From positions 1 to 52,690 of the forward strand of contig JAJOHG010000172.1 of the NCBI GenBank assembly GCA_021029095.1: DNA of 52,690 bases. The letters are read 5' to 3'. Position numbers and translations under genes: made by a program. Positions 42,298-52,690 of this stretch are shown here, one piece after another. The notes under the pieces are model-generated. The model saw only the letters and a list, made by a program, of their open reading frames with translations. It ran no database searches and was not told the origin of the DNA. The DNA comes from Phellopilus nigrolimitatus (Eukaryota; Basidiomycota; Agaricomycetes; Hymenochaetales; Hymenochaetaceae). Each line of letters starts with the position of its first letter. Positions within the stretch are counted from its first letter, which is position 1.

Positions 42298-42405
42298 GAT
42301 GTGGCGGGACTTGCCGTTTACTAACAATAATGAGCGGGACTCTCAGCAGATTCGGAGATGAGCTCGCCACAGACTTCCTACGTGTCCCAAGCCTACGCAT
42401 AGAGC

Positions 42406-42413
42406 TATATAAG
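42406..42413 (+). promoter_or_regulatory. TATA-like box of the right M16 peptidase gene
   Basis: TATATAAG 56 bp before the ATG at 42469, identical in the left arm. Confidence 0.5.
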
Positions 42414-42468
42414 CTTCACCCTTGTCTCATGACAGTTCACTCCGGTCTTTCTAATTGCCACTCTTGCT

Positions 42469-45400
42469 ATGCCTGCTACCGCTCACGACAATACTCTTCG
42501 CACTTCCGACCTTGGCTTTGTCTCGCCCGTACCTCCTACTCATGTGCAGTCGAACAAAGAAAATGATACGGAACATTGGCAGTCTGTACCCGCGTGTGGC
42601 GCAACACCCGCGCACCATGTCTGTACCGCGCCGATCCAGAAGTCGGAGCAGGACGACCGCGCATACCGTGTCGTGCGCCTCGAGAACGGGCTCGAGGCCG
42701 TTCTGGTGCACGACGCGGGAACGGACAAAGCCGCCGCGAGCATGGACGTGGCGGTTGGACACCTCAGCGACCCAGTAAGTGCCGAGCTTTTATTTGCTTG
42801 TATTTGCGGAATGGAAATCGAGCGAGCGAGATGTGTGCCGAGCTGAGCCAAGGGCTACGGTTATAAGCATTAGTGGATTTCTGGTGCCTTTGAGCCCTAA
42901 GGATCTTAGTTGCGGGTGCAGAGTGCTAGATGTGTGGCAGAAGCAGTTTAGTTAATCCTACAACAGGCGTTGCTTTTCTGAAATCCATTGCCAATACTTA
43001 AAGCCTGTGTTTTGGAAGGACTTTCTGCCAAAACAATCGAGTCTGTCGGACGGGAATGTCACTATGTCAGGTAGTTTGTAGAACTGAAAAAAGAAACGTG
43101 ACATGTAATAGCAATAGCACTCTCCTAGCCACCTTGCTCATTTTCTATGTTTTTATGTGGCCTACCTTACTAATTGCGACTCCTTTTCCCTCAGGATGAT
43201 ATTCCCGGCTTAGCCCACTTTTGCGAACACCTATTGTTTTTGGTGAGCAAGAAGAGCTCGCAGTAGTCCGGCATAACCTCAAGTTTCCGAGTGCTGGTCT
43301 CATCCCGTTATAATCATGTGCTGACAAATTATCTGTATTTAGGGAACGGAACAGTATCCCAAAGAGAATGAATACTCGGAGGTGACTGCACTCTTATGCG
43401 TTCGACCGAGACATTATTGACTATCACAAACCATTCAGTATCTTGCAAAGAATAGCGGCATATACAACGCCTCTACGGCCGCTTCTAACACTAACTATTA
43501 CTTCTCTGTCTCCTCAACCGCCTTTGCAGGCGCACTCGAGCGGTTCGCTGGCTTCTTCCACTCTCCGCTCTTCTCACCCTCGTGCACGCTGCGCGAGATG
43601 AATGCGGTCGACTCAGAGAATAAGAAGAACCTGCAGAGCGATATGTGGCGCATCTTTCAACTCAATAAGCACCTTTCACGCCCTGGGCACGCTTGGAACA
43701 AGTTCGGCACAGGGAACAAGGCGACGCTGTCAGTGAGCTCAACTGATAGTGAAACTGAAGCCAATGCAGACATGGTCGGGAGAGAGACGAGGCGCCGGCT
43801 GATTGAGTGGTGGAGCAAGGAATACTGCGCCAGCCGGATGAGCCTGGTGCTTATTGGAAAAGGTTACTAGAGAAAATTATAATGATAAACGCATTACTAA
43901 TTATTTGCACAGAATCCCTTGATGAGCTCACTCAACTCGCCGCGACGCTCTTCTCGCCAATCTTAAATCGTGGTCAAGATCCTGCGCCTCTTATACTAGA
44001 GCACCCTTTCGGTCCAGATGAGCGTGGCGTACGCCTCACTTTGCGACTCTGTCATCCATCCTGCCTATGTTTACAATGATATTTGCAGACAATCATCCAC
44101 GCTAAGACTATCATGGATCTCTATGCACTCAAACTCTCCTTCCCGCTCCCCTACCAAGTGCCGCACTGGCGCGTCAAACCGGCGCGCTTCCTCGCACACT
44201 TCGTTGGTCACGAGGGTCCTGGCTCGTTACATGCGTATCTCAAGAATAAAGGCTGGATCACAGCGCTCAGCGCTGGCGAGCAAAGCCTCGGTCGCGGATT
44301 CGCAATGTTCGAAGTCGCAATCGATATGACGAAGGAAGGGTTCCGTGCGTTTATCTTCTAACTTCCAGTGGGTTTGATTTGCTGAAACGCCCATTTCTCT
44401 CTTTTTTGGCAGAGAATTATCGCCAAGCGCTCCTCGCATGTTACAAATACCTCTCCCTCCTACGTACTTCCGCATTTCCCGCGTGGTTTCAGCAGGAGAT
44501 TCAGACGCTCGATGCGATGCGCTTCCGTTTCGCGGAGAAGACGCCTCCCATTCAGTACGCGACGTGGATTGCAAAGCATGTGAAGCATCCGACGCCGCGC
44601 GCACTGGTGCTGAGCGGGCCGCAGCTCACCTGGGATTGGGATGAGCAGCTCGTACGCGAGACTCTTGCCGGCCTTGTTGTGGAGAATGGGCGTGTCGTTG
44701 TAATGTCCAAAGACCACGCTACCGTCGGGAAAACGGGCCCGTGGGAAACGGAACCATGGTATGGAACTGAGTACATGGTGGGGAAACTGGAAGACGACTT
44801 CGTTTCTTTAGTGGGTATTTATTTAGAATCAACACTTCGCATTGCTGATTGTTTGGCTTGCGACACTGCAGGCGCGCGAATCGAACGATATTTCGGAGTT
44901 ATTCCTCCCTGGACCAAATGAGTTCATCCCTTCCAACGTCGAGGTTGAGAAGACAGAGGTTTCACAGGTTTGACAGCCCTCCTGCTTTTCATTTTTGAAA
45001 TTGACTTCCTTTTATCTCTTTTCTACCGACTTACAGCCTCTTAAGTGTCCTAGTCTCATAAAGCGTACGCCTTTGACGGAAGTCTGGCACAAGAAAGACG
45101 ACCAGTTCTGGGTGCCTCGCGCACAGGTGATGATTGAAGCCCGAACGTAAGTTTAGAAAAATAAAACGCATACGTGGAAGTTCGGTTGACTTCTGAACTG
45201 TCTTTTCCAGACCAGCTCCAGGCGCATCCGCACGCGCCTCTGTCATGACGCGGTTATATGCAGACCTTGTCGAAGACGCACTCTCCGAATATACGTACGA
45301 CGCGGAACGTGCGGGCCTGAGCTATAACTTCGGGTCGACTTTATTGGGCCTGTACATCAGCCTGAGTGGGTATACCGACAAGCTTCCTCTCCTCACTCAG

Positions 45401-46954
45401 CATGTGCTTGAAAAGATCAAGAATCTCGAGATTAAAAAGGACAGACTGGCGATCATAAAGGAGGAGGTGCGCCGGTCTATTTCTTCGCGGTCTTTGTCTT
45501 CGACCATCGACTTATGTCCCATTCTAAGGTCAAACGGCAATGGGAAAACGTTTTCCTTGGCCAGCCTTATCAGCTTTCGGAATACTATGGCAAATATCTT
45601 CTGGCGGACCGACAATTCACGTTGTCTGAGAAACTTGCAGAAATTGAAGGTAAGCCAACTTCTTTTTGTTCTCCAAAATGGAAGCTGACGGACGACTTTG
45701 ACAGGCATCACTGTTGAGGAACTGCGTGAGCACACCAAAACGCTCCTTTCGCAATTCAAGTACCTTGTTTCAGTGAACGGAAATCTTCGGAAAGAGGTAA
45801 GAGAAATTATCAGCTTAAAGGCTTTAGCACCATTTCCAAACATCTTCTAGGATGCGATTCGTATCGCATCCATGTCCGAAGACATCCTCAGTGCTCAACC
45901 TGTTCCTGAAAGCGAAATTCCTCAAGAGCTTTCAAGGCTACTTCCTAAAGGTAATTCAAATGGTTCCTTGCATGGTCATTTTTATATATATCACGTTCCA
46001 GCTTGCAACTACATTTGGGAACTTCAGGTGCCTAATCCGAACGAGGCCAACGCCAGCATCTCGTATTATTGCCATGTAGGAAGCATTTCCAACGTTCGTC
46101 TGCGCACAACGTTTCGGCTTATGGCGCAGATTATCGCCGAGCCGGCATTCAATGTCCTGCGCACCCAGGAACAATTAGGCTATATTGTCCACTCGTCAGA
46201 ATGGCAAAGCATCGAGTCGATCGGCTTGCGGATCGTTGTGCAGTCGGAGAAAGACCCAAAGTACCTGGAATCGCGCATTGAAGCATTCCTTGTACACATG
46301 CGTGACGTATTCGACACAATGGATGACACGCAGTTCGAGGAGCAGAAGAAGGGACTCATCCATAAGTGGACCGAAAAGCTGAAGAACATGAACGAGGAGT
46401 CAATGCGCTTCTGGAGCCAGATTGAGTCGGGTTACCGCGACTTCAGCCGTCGCGAAAGAGACGCTGCATTGCTTGAGAAAGTAACGAAGGCGGACGTGCT
46501 CGCAATGTTCAAGGAGTTCATCGACCCCGCTTCACCCAACCGCTCGAAGCTCTCGATCCATATGCGTCCCAAGAATCCACCCGCGCGTAAGCTGAGCCTG
46601 GCCGCTGCGGAGGCATTCCTTGTCGCACTGCGCTCTGCGGGAGTTACTGTTGACGATGAAGCGTTCTCCGCACAAACTGTGGACGAGCCGCCCGTCGCCG
46701 CGGTCAAGGCACACTGGGAGGGTGTGCTCTGTGACGCGAAGGCAGAGCGACCAGAAATTTCTGTAGAAGCATTACTCACGGAGCTCGAGGAGCTTGCGCT
46801 TAGACATCCTGCAGTCGGCCAGGGTGACGTCGAGCTCAGTCCGAACGCGGCGTTTATTGCTGACGGCGCGGCCTTCAGGGAAAGTCTTGCGCTATCTGGT
46901 CCTGCGAAGCCCGTGGAGGACAGTGTTCTCAACGAGCCGTTGTCGAAGTTTTGA
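42469..46954 (+). CDS. Insulin-degrading-enzyme-like M16 metallopeptidase, right copy
   Basis: Fourteen-exon model: join(42469..42774, 43195..43242, 43343..43381, 43439..43862, 43913..44028, 44089..44344, 44413..44810, 44872..44967, 45037..45146, 45211..45466, 45529..45649, 45705..45796, 45851..45950, 46002..46954), 1104 codons, phases close. Zinc motif HFCEH at residues about 110-114; the third ligand Glu in AVDSE is at about 191, 77 residues after the second His, as in human IDE. Other landmarks: YPKENEYSE, SNTNYYFS, LPKACNYIWELQVPNPNE, EQLGYIVHSSEWQS. Length fits insulysin/Ste23. It probably degrades short peptides in the cytosol; a link with pheromone processing is known for yeast relatives only. 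After the HFCEH motif this copy has LLFL where the left has LLFM. The 51-bp intron at 45951-46001 is open in frame, so its retention would add 17 residues. Confidence 0.92.
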
Positions 46955-47729
46955 ACGATGAAATCCGGTCCCGCGCTCTCGTGATTGGAATGTTGGGCGG
47001 CAGTGAGTGGTACAATGATTATTCCTGTTCCGTCGTTTCAGCCCAGCGTTCCCTGTCTTTACGACACTGTGGAATCACGTCTCTCACGTACAGACCGCGG
47101 TAGTGGTCGATCCTTCGATCGCAACGTCTGAATTATTTATACATCCATACCATAGACCTCTAAAATGCAAGTCTAACTAAACATGATCACACCTAATTTA
47201 TTTGAGCGATGGCACGGCATACCAAGGAAAATGGTCCTTTAGAAATAAAAGATAAAGACTTCTTTGAGGATTTAGGCTGTCATAATGACTGATGATGGAG
47301 CTGTTGCAGCATCCGCTGTGGTTCAGGCCACTATCTTCTTGACTAAGTCGATAGGATTGTCTGATCGGCTTTGGGACTTCTGCCGCCTTAATTGACGGCA
47401 AGAAGCGCTAGGACGGCAAACGGAACAATCCACGGACGCAGGAAGGCGTGTGGCAATGACAATGCAGTGAGATTGCGTAGCATCAATTCGATCGCTTTTT
47501 TGATTTGTAAGCTGTTGAGAACAAAGGAGATGATTTGTCACACGTGACGTGTAGTGACAATTTAGTGACCGCCCGGTAACTGCCTTGCTGGCAGCTTCAA
47601 ACCCCAACTTGAACACCGTGCGCGAACAGACTGTTCACTTGTGCGCCATTGTAAGTCTGCGTTATCTTCCTAACTTCTGCGGATATGTGCTGAAAAAGTT
47701 CCTTCTCTTCATAGCGAAATTCCTAGGTG
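46955..47729. other. Intergenic region between peptidase and F-box A (right)
   Basis: Counterpart of 1468-2611 but about 370 bp shorter. It contains the fourth copy of the CACGTG-containing element (core 47529-47546) about 185-200 bp upstream of the F-box A start. No gene. Confidence 0.5.
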
Positions 47730-48965
47730 ATGTCCAAGAAGAGCTTCAAAGGCCCCTTCCCCCCAGAAATCCTGCTCGAGATCTTCTCCGCCTTTTCACT
47801 CGTCGAATGGGGCATGGATGGCATAGATCACCCATGGGATCCGTTTTGCGTGGGATTCGTTCAAATAGACCGTTTTAATCGCGCAAACATCTCAACAAAG
47901 CACTCGCTTTCGCTCGTATCGAAGCAGTTCAATGTCCTCACGAAAAAGCTCCTATACGAATATGTATGTATCCGTGACGCATACCCGAGCGGTTCCGGGA
48001 GGTCCAAAGAAAACACTCTGAAGTCCTTCTTTGACTCTGTCGAGCTGTATACAAAGAGGTTGGATATCATTCGGCACCCAAAACGCAGATATGATCGGGA
48101 TGGAAAGCTGTTGCTTTTCCCTCAGGCGCCCGAACCTGGAAGCAGAGAAACACTCTTCCACCTTGCGCACGAACTCCTATGGAAGATAGGCCCCTGGAAA
48201 CTCGAACACCTTCGCGTTGCACTTCCCTCCTACCCTTTTAAGTGGGATCCTTCTCTCCCAGATTACTGCTCCAAGCTCAAGGTATTCAGTTGGGAATTCG
48301 AACCGCTATTCGATGCAAGGAAGTTCATTGGCTACTATGCATCGAATCTGCACGTATTGGATCTTACCTCTGACTCTGATGAAGAGAGTAGAATATACTT
48401 CGCAAACACGGAATTTCCCAATCTGCACACCCTCCGCTTGTCCAACTCCAAAATGATGAGGACATTCTTAAAACTCGAGCTTCCTTCATTGCGCGTGGCC
48501 GATATTGGTGTTACATATATTGATCCATATTATGAATATTTTCCAGTCACGGATGAAAAGGCAATTTTTGCCGCCTTCGTCGAGAAATATGGCAGAAATC
48601 TCACGACACTCGCTCTACGCGATTTCTCGGGGAGGCTCACCGACGCGATAGGACTCGATGCGTTACCAAACCTTTGCGAATTGGCGCTCCTGACAGACAA
48701 ACTCGATTTAAAATGGCTCAAGGAGGACGTGGTGCTGAAAATAACGCGCTTCAGTTTAATTGGCAGTATAATGGCCGTAAATGAAGATGCAGATGTCCTG
48801 CTCAAGTGCCAATGGATCTCCGACAAGGTTTCCGGCCAACTTTCCGGGCTGAAAAGCGTTCTTTTCATGGAATCCAATCTGGATTACGGGCTTGAGGACG
48901 AGACGGTTTTTGAGATGGAGCGGATTTTGGGGCAAGTTAACGTCGAACTGGAGTGGATGTTATAG
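47730..48965 (+). CDS. F-box/LRR-like protein A, right copy
   Basis: Single exon; ATG at 47730 (MSKKSFKGPFPPEILLEIFS). F-box helix residues about 11-20, followed by TKHSLSLVSKQF, LLYEYVCIRD and YTKRLDII, then LRR-like strands (NLHVLDLT, FPNLHTLRL, LPSLRVADI, LPNLCELALL). It carries about 30 residues in the middle that the left copy lacks, and the ends VELEWM agree. Same family as proteins B and C. Probable SCF receptor. Confidence 0.78.
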   Translation: MSKKSFKGPFPPEILLEIFSAFSLVEWGMDGIDHPWDPFCVGFVQIDRFNRANISTKHSLSLVSKQFNVLTKKLLYEYVCIRDAYPSGSGRSKENTLKSFFDSVELYTKRLDIIRHPKRRYDRDGKLLLFPQAPEPGSRETLFHLAHELLWKIGPWKLEHLRVALPSYPFKWDPSLPDYCSKLKVFSWEFEPLFDARKFIGYYASNLHVLDLTSDSDEESRIYFANTEFPNLHTLRLSNSKMMRTFLKLELPSLRVADIGVTYIDPYYEYFPVTDEKAIFAAFVEKYGRNLTTLALRDFSGRLTDAIGLDALPNLCELALLTDKLDLKWLKEDVVLKITRFSLIGSIMAVNEDADVLLKCQWISDKVSGQLSGLKSVLFMESNLDYGLEDETVFEMERILGQVNVELEWML

Positions 48966-49704
48966 TGATGTCATTTTTTTCATTGACCACATCTGCAAAG
49001 AACGGACACCAGCTCTTTTCGCCACTTGCGCGCGTACATCTGAGTTTTCCTCTGCTCCTTCATCTTTCCTCTAGACAATTGCACACACGGCATCCGTATT
49101 GTACTCGCTCTTCCGTCGAACACCTACCTCGCACACGCAAACCAGTATTGAGCTCGTAAAGAGCTTTGTTTGCGCTAACGACTGTCATGTAGTAGATAGG
49201 AGACGCACGTCGAAAAGCAGTCTTCTAAATGGTTGGAAAATCAAGCGTATGTTCATATGCAACAGAATGACACGAAAGACAATCCATCGTCGTGGTATGT
49301 ACATCAGGATATAGAAGTGAAATACGGAAGAGATAAATTCGGACTAGATAAAACAGTACTATATGGTACCAGCGTTCGTGCGTGAATGAGAGCGTACAAG
49401 ATACCGACAATGATCATCACAGATAGATTTTGGCAATGAGCTGCTCGAGAATAAATGATAAAAAAGAAATAATGATGAGATGCAGAGGAGGGTGTGTATG
49501 TGCGGCTCGTTGAAACTATTAACGAGCATCGATGTCCGTCACCGATGCCGAGCCATGAATATCATAAAATGCAGTCATAACGATCATGTCAACCGTGCGA
49601 AGATAAATAGGAGACAGAAGATAAGGTCGTCCAGGATGAAATCGAATCGAGATGTGTTCGCGAGTCAGATTAGGCGGAGAAACCACGAAAAAGACTTTTG
49701 AAGG
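48966..49704. other. Right outer breakpoint and 3' flank of the CBM21 gene
   Basis: Similarity to the left arm (140-324) continues to about 49147 and then stops. The rest (49150-49704) is the 3' flank of the gene to the right, AT-rich, without a supported gene. Confidence 0.6.
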
Positions 49705-52690
49705 CTAGACATGCACGCGTGTGGGAAACTGATACCCACACTTCAGCAACGTTGCAGACGTGGGGGTCTCGGCGTCGGGGCTGAGCTCACACGGACTTGA
49801 TGGCATCGTCGGCGTAGTCACGCGGTGGCCCATACTCGCGTGAAACGAGCCCTTGAAGAAAGAGAACGCGTCAATAGACGATGAAGAAGGCGATGACAGC
49901 AACCCTTCGACACTCGACGCGGAGTGCGAGCGCCGTATGTCCGTAGAGATGTCAAGTAACCCCTCGTGTCCCGTATAAAAGCAAAATCTTGACGATTGCA
50001 GGAGTCAGTATTCGTGGTAAAGCGGAAGCTATGCAAAAGAACGGAAAGCGCACTTGTCCAGGAAAACGCTGTAGCTGCTCGAGTCCATCGACGCGCTGTC
50101 TGGGAACGCCGAGCCCGTCTGAACCATTGGCGAGAGCATCGAGAAGTCAGGCGGAGACGACGGCGACGGCGTCATTGTCGGAGACGACTCGGACATGGAC
50201 GTAACCGACGGCGTTGATGCATCGCTGTCTCCGGTGTCGTGCATGAGCCCGTGCGGGACTTGACTCCACGGATGAGGAGCGACAATTCCAAGACCAGCGT
50301 CGGTGTGTCCGCTTAGCGGGGGAAACGAATGACAGCGCCCGGGTGACGTAGGCGGTGGATGTTCGGACCTCGACGTTCCAGTAAATGAAGAACCTTGAGA
50401 TGGCTGGAAGAAGACGTCTGCGTCCGATAACGAGCGATGCGACGTGTGCGAGCCAGGTGTACCAGGGGGCGTCAGGCGCACCTTGCCGAATCCGATACTT
50501 GACGGCCTGTCTGCATATCCGCTCGACCAGGTGTCAAAATACGACGAGCGGTAGTGCTTGCGGGCGTTCCCGTGCGTTACGGAACTCGAAACGTCGTTCG
50601 GACCACAGTGGGGGAAGGGGCGATCCTCAGAAGCCCTCGCGTCAAGCTCCGCAGAGAAGCCGGTGCGCGACCCACAAAACTTCGCCGAGTCCATATCATC
50701 CAACGAGCCCAGGTCGCGTGGCGAACCGCGCCCGCGCCCACGCGCGTTGGTGAAGTCCACATTCTGGCTTTCAAATGACCGCGCTTTCGAGTAATTGCCC
50801 GTCGACGCCATCGACGGTTTACTGAGGGGCGCCGCGTTCTTATCCGTCGGCCACGGGAGCGCCGAGCGCCGCGGATACACGCCGCTGCGCGCCTGGCTGT
50901 GGCCCGCCCATGTAAGCGCATGCTCGAATGATGGCTTCCATGCGGTGCGGTTCTTCAACGACGCTCCGAGGTCGTATCGCGATGCGAGTGGGTCCGCGGC
51001 CTTCTTCGCGGGCGACGCGGTGTCTTCACTGGCCTTCACATTCTGTTCGGTGACCACCTTGTCCAGCGTGCCATACAGGCTCACGCCTAGCGCACTCGAC
51101 TTTCCGTCGCCCACCGATGTCGACCCAAACGAATCCTTCTTCTCGCTCACTCCGGCCTTGCTCGTGTCCAAACGCGCAGCGACGAAAGCTGATCCAGTGA
51201 GCGTGAGCCCGGTTGGCGTGCGCCGCTCGAACACCGCACGGTAGTTCTGGCCACCATTGTTGTCCCACATCTCGCTCCCCGCAGCGCGGTACCGCACCGC
51301 AAGCACGAGCGTCTTCTCGTCGATGCGCAGCAGCATGTCCGCCAGCCGTATTGAGAATGCGAAGCGGTCGTACGCGGGGCCCTGGTCCTTCAACTCGATG
51401 ATCCGCGTCGAAGAGTCCGAGCAGATACTTGCACTTGGAACAGCGGGGAAGAAACCCGCACTCGGTGATGGCGGTGCACACGACTCCGCCCAACGCGCAA
51501 GGACTTCGCTTGTTGTCTGCCACCCGTCGAACGTGAAGCGCACCGCAACATTCTTTTCAAAAGCGATATTTCGCACCCGCACGGTGCCCTGCACGCTCGA
51601 CGCATCATCCGCGAGATGGAGGCCCTCGAGGAGCACGTCCTTGTCGCACACTTCCGAACCACCAAGGCGCGCAGGCATATTCAGCACGCGCATCATCAGC
51701 ACCCGCCGCACCGCCGCCTCTTCGTCGCTCGTTGCCCCACCGGGCACGAGTCTTCTTTGCTTCGGGCGTGCCGGCAACGCCGCGCCGCTCCACTCGGTCC
51801 CAGAATCGCCCTCACCACTGCTCATCGTGTCGTCGAATATCGGGCTCCCATCCCGGCTCACCGCCGCAGGCTTCTGCTCCGCGACAAACAAGCGCACGTG
51901 CTCGAGCTGCGCGTCGAAGTGCACCATCTTGACTCCCGCGGCCTGCGGCGTCGCGGGCGCGCTGACACTCGGCGAGAGCAGCGGGATCGACGCAAGGTCA
52001 GAGAGCGAGAGCGTCGGGCGGTGCCGCGATGCGGACGCGGAACGGCACTTGAGTGACGACTTGAGGATCTCGCCCGACTTCTTGCGGATCAGCGGCATGC
52101 TGCTTGTGGATGCAGACTCGGATAGCGTGCGCGGCGGCGTGGACGGAAGCGCGGGCATATCTGAACCAATCGGAGTCACTGCACGCGGTGAACAAGACGA
52201 ACTGCGTTGTGCAAAGGAGGGGCGTCGTCCTATGTTTCCATCTCCTTTGGATACCATGCCTGCGATATCAATGCGTAGCGAGGCCGCTTTTCTCCGTCTT
52301 TCCGCAAGGCCCTTCTCTTCCGAAGGTGGGGTGGAGGCTGGGGTCGTATTTGGTGTCGGAGTGGCAATCGCGACGCCTAGAGGCGGGCCTAGGAGGGTTC
52401 GACAACGGAAATGCAAACTGTTGACGTCTCATCCCGAAGTACGAGGTGTACATTCTATTTCAGACGCCAAAAAGAAGAAACCAAATATTAGGAATACGAA
52501 AGAGATAATTATACTTTGGAGATACTTACCACGAGCTCGCCCTCTGCCAAGTCCTCTTCTTCAAACACGAGCCCTCCTCTCCTGCGCGCGCCTTCCCTGC
52601 CGCGGCCTCTCCGCGCGCGAGGCGCAATACCAGGTATGCTTGAACTTGCTCGATCCACAGAGGACGCCGCAGCTGACAGACGCGTCCGCA
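49705..52690 (-). CDS. PP1 regulatory subunit with CBM21 domain (glycogen-targeting type), 5' partial
   Basis: The main exon runs from about 52416 down to 50054 and joins a last exon 49705..49987 (donor after GACAA, acceptor before the codons for FCFYTG), ending CGYQFPTRVHV. A further upstream exon at 52530 to beyond 52690 reads into the window edge. An RVxF-type PP1 docking motif (KMVHF) lies near residue 165 of the large exon's translation. The CBM21 domain follows at about 270-400, with RNIAFEKNVAVRFTFDGW, DRFAFSI and WDNNGGQNYRAVF. A long Ser/Pro-rich tail follows. Proteins of this type (Gac1/Pig) bring protein phosphatase 1 to glycogen and activate glycogen synthase. How the 5' exon joins is not settled, since two phases are possible. 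It is outside the duplication. Confidence 0.85.

Larger units (their letters stand above)
26812..49147. repeat. Right arm of a ~22 kb inverted duplication
   Basis: Mirror partner of about 140-21976. Relative to the left arm it has a 1965-bp TIR element (39587-41551). It has lost about 0.5 kb of the RPA1 fragment and about 0.5 kb covering the 3' half of the PARP-like gene. It also lacks about 0.47 kb that the left arm carries near 1700-2177. Its PARP-like and glyoxalase-like loci are dead, while the other protein-coding loci remain open. The level of divergence (many silent and intron changes, several indels) argues against a very recent copy. Confidence 0.93.

Noticed and set aside
140..49147. 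Mating-type locus or defence island as explanation of the mirrored arms
   Set aside because: No homeodomain, pheromone, receptor, NLR or nuclease gene is present. The M16 peptidase alone is not evidence for a mating locus.

Overview
The window is fungal nuclear DNA and almost certainly from a basidiomycete (Agaricomycetes-like). Genes are dense and carry many 50-60 bp GT-AG introns. There are short exons (one of 12 bp in COX17), many F-box/LRR-like paralogs and GC-rich coding sequence. No rRNA, tRNA, CRISPR or phage-like feature was seen.

The dominant structure is a very large, diverged inverted duplication. A left arm (about 140-21976) and a right arm (about 26812-49147) carry the same ten loci in mirror order, around a unique GC-rich spacer of about 4.8 kb. 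From the outside inwards each arm holds: F-box protein A, insulin-degrading-enzyme-like M16 peptidase, an RPA1 (replication protein A large subunit) pseudogene fragment, a LACTB2-like metallo-beta-lactamase, an APC-family amino-acid/choline permease, F-box protein B, a glyoxalase-like protein, a PARP-like ADP-ribosyltransferase, F-box protein C and a long disordered protein of unknown function. Both outer ends of the homology lie inside the window. The inner end falls inside the last coding exons of the disordered-protein gene, so its two copies have different C-termini.

The spacer (about 22.0-26.8 kb) holds single-copy genes: a glutathione S-transferase with an acidic tail encoded by a microsatellite, SF3B4/Hsh49 (U2 snRNP splicing factor) and COX17 (mitochondrial copper chaperone). 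Right of the duplication lies a PP1 regulatory subunit with an RVxF motif and a CBM21 domain (glycogen-targeting type), running off the window end.

The arms have decayed unequally. The left arm keeps intact PARP-like (402 codons) and glyoxalase-like (305 codons) genes; the right-arm copies have stop codons and one deletion removing the PARP 3' half. The RPA1 fragment is dead in both arms. The peptidase, lactamase, permease and all F-box genes stay open in both. The right arm also carries a 1965-bp transposon-like insertion with about 37-bp terminal inverted repeats, a 6-bp target duplication and an empty site in the left arm. It sits 48 bp upstream of the right lactamase start codon and separates that gene from an upstream CACGTG-containing element that is repeated elsewhere in the arms.

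Exon-intron models were built by hand from splice consensus, reading frame and family motifs. Where joins are given, the phases close. Models given only as spans are less exact.
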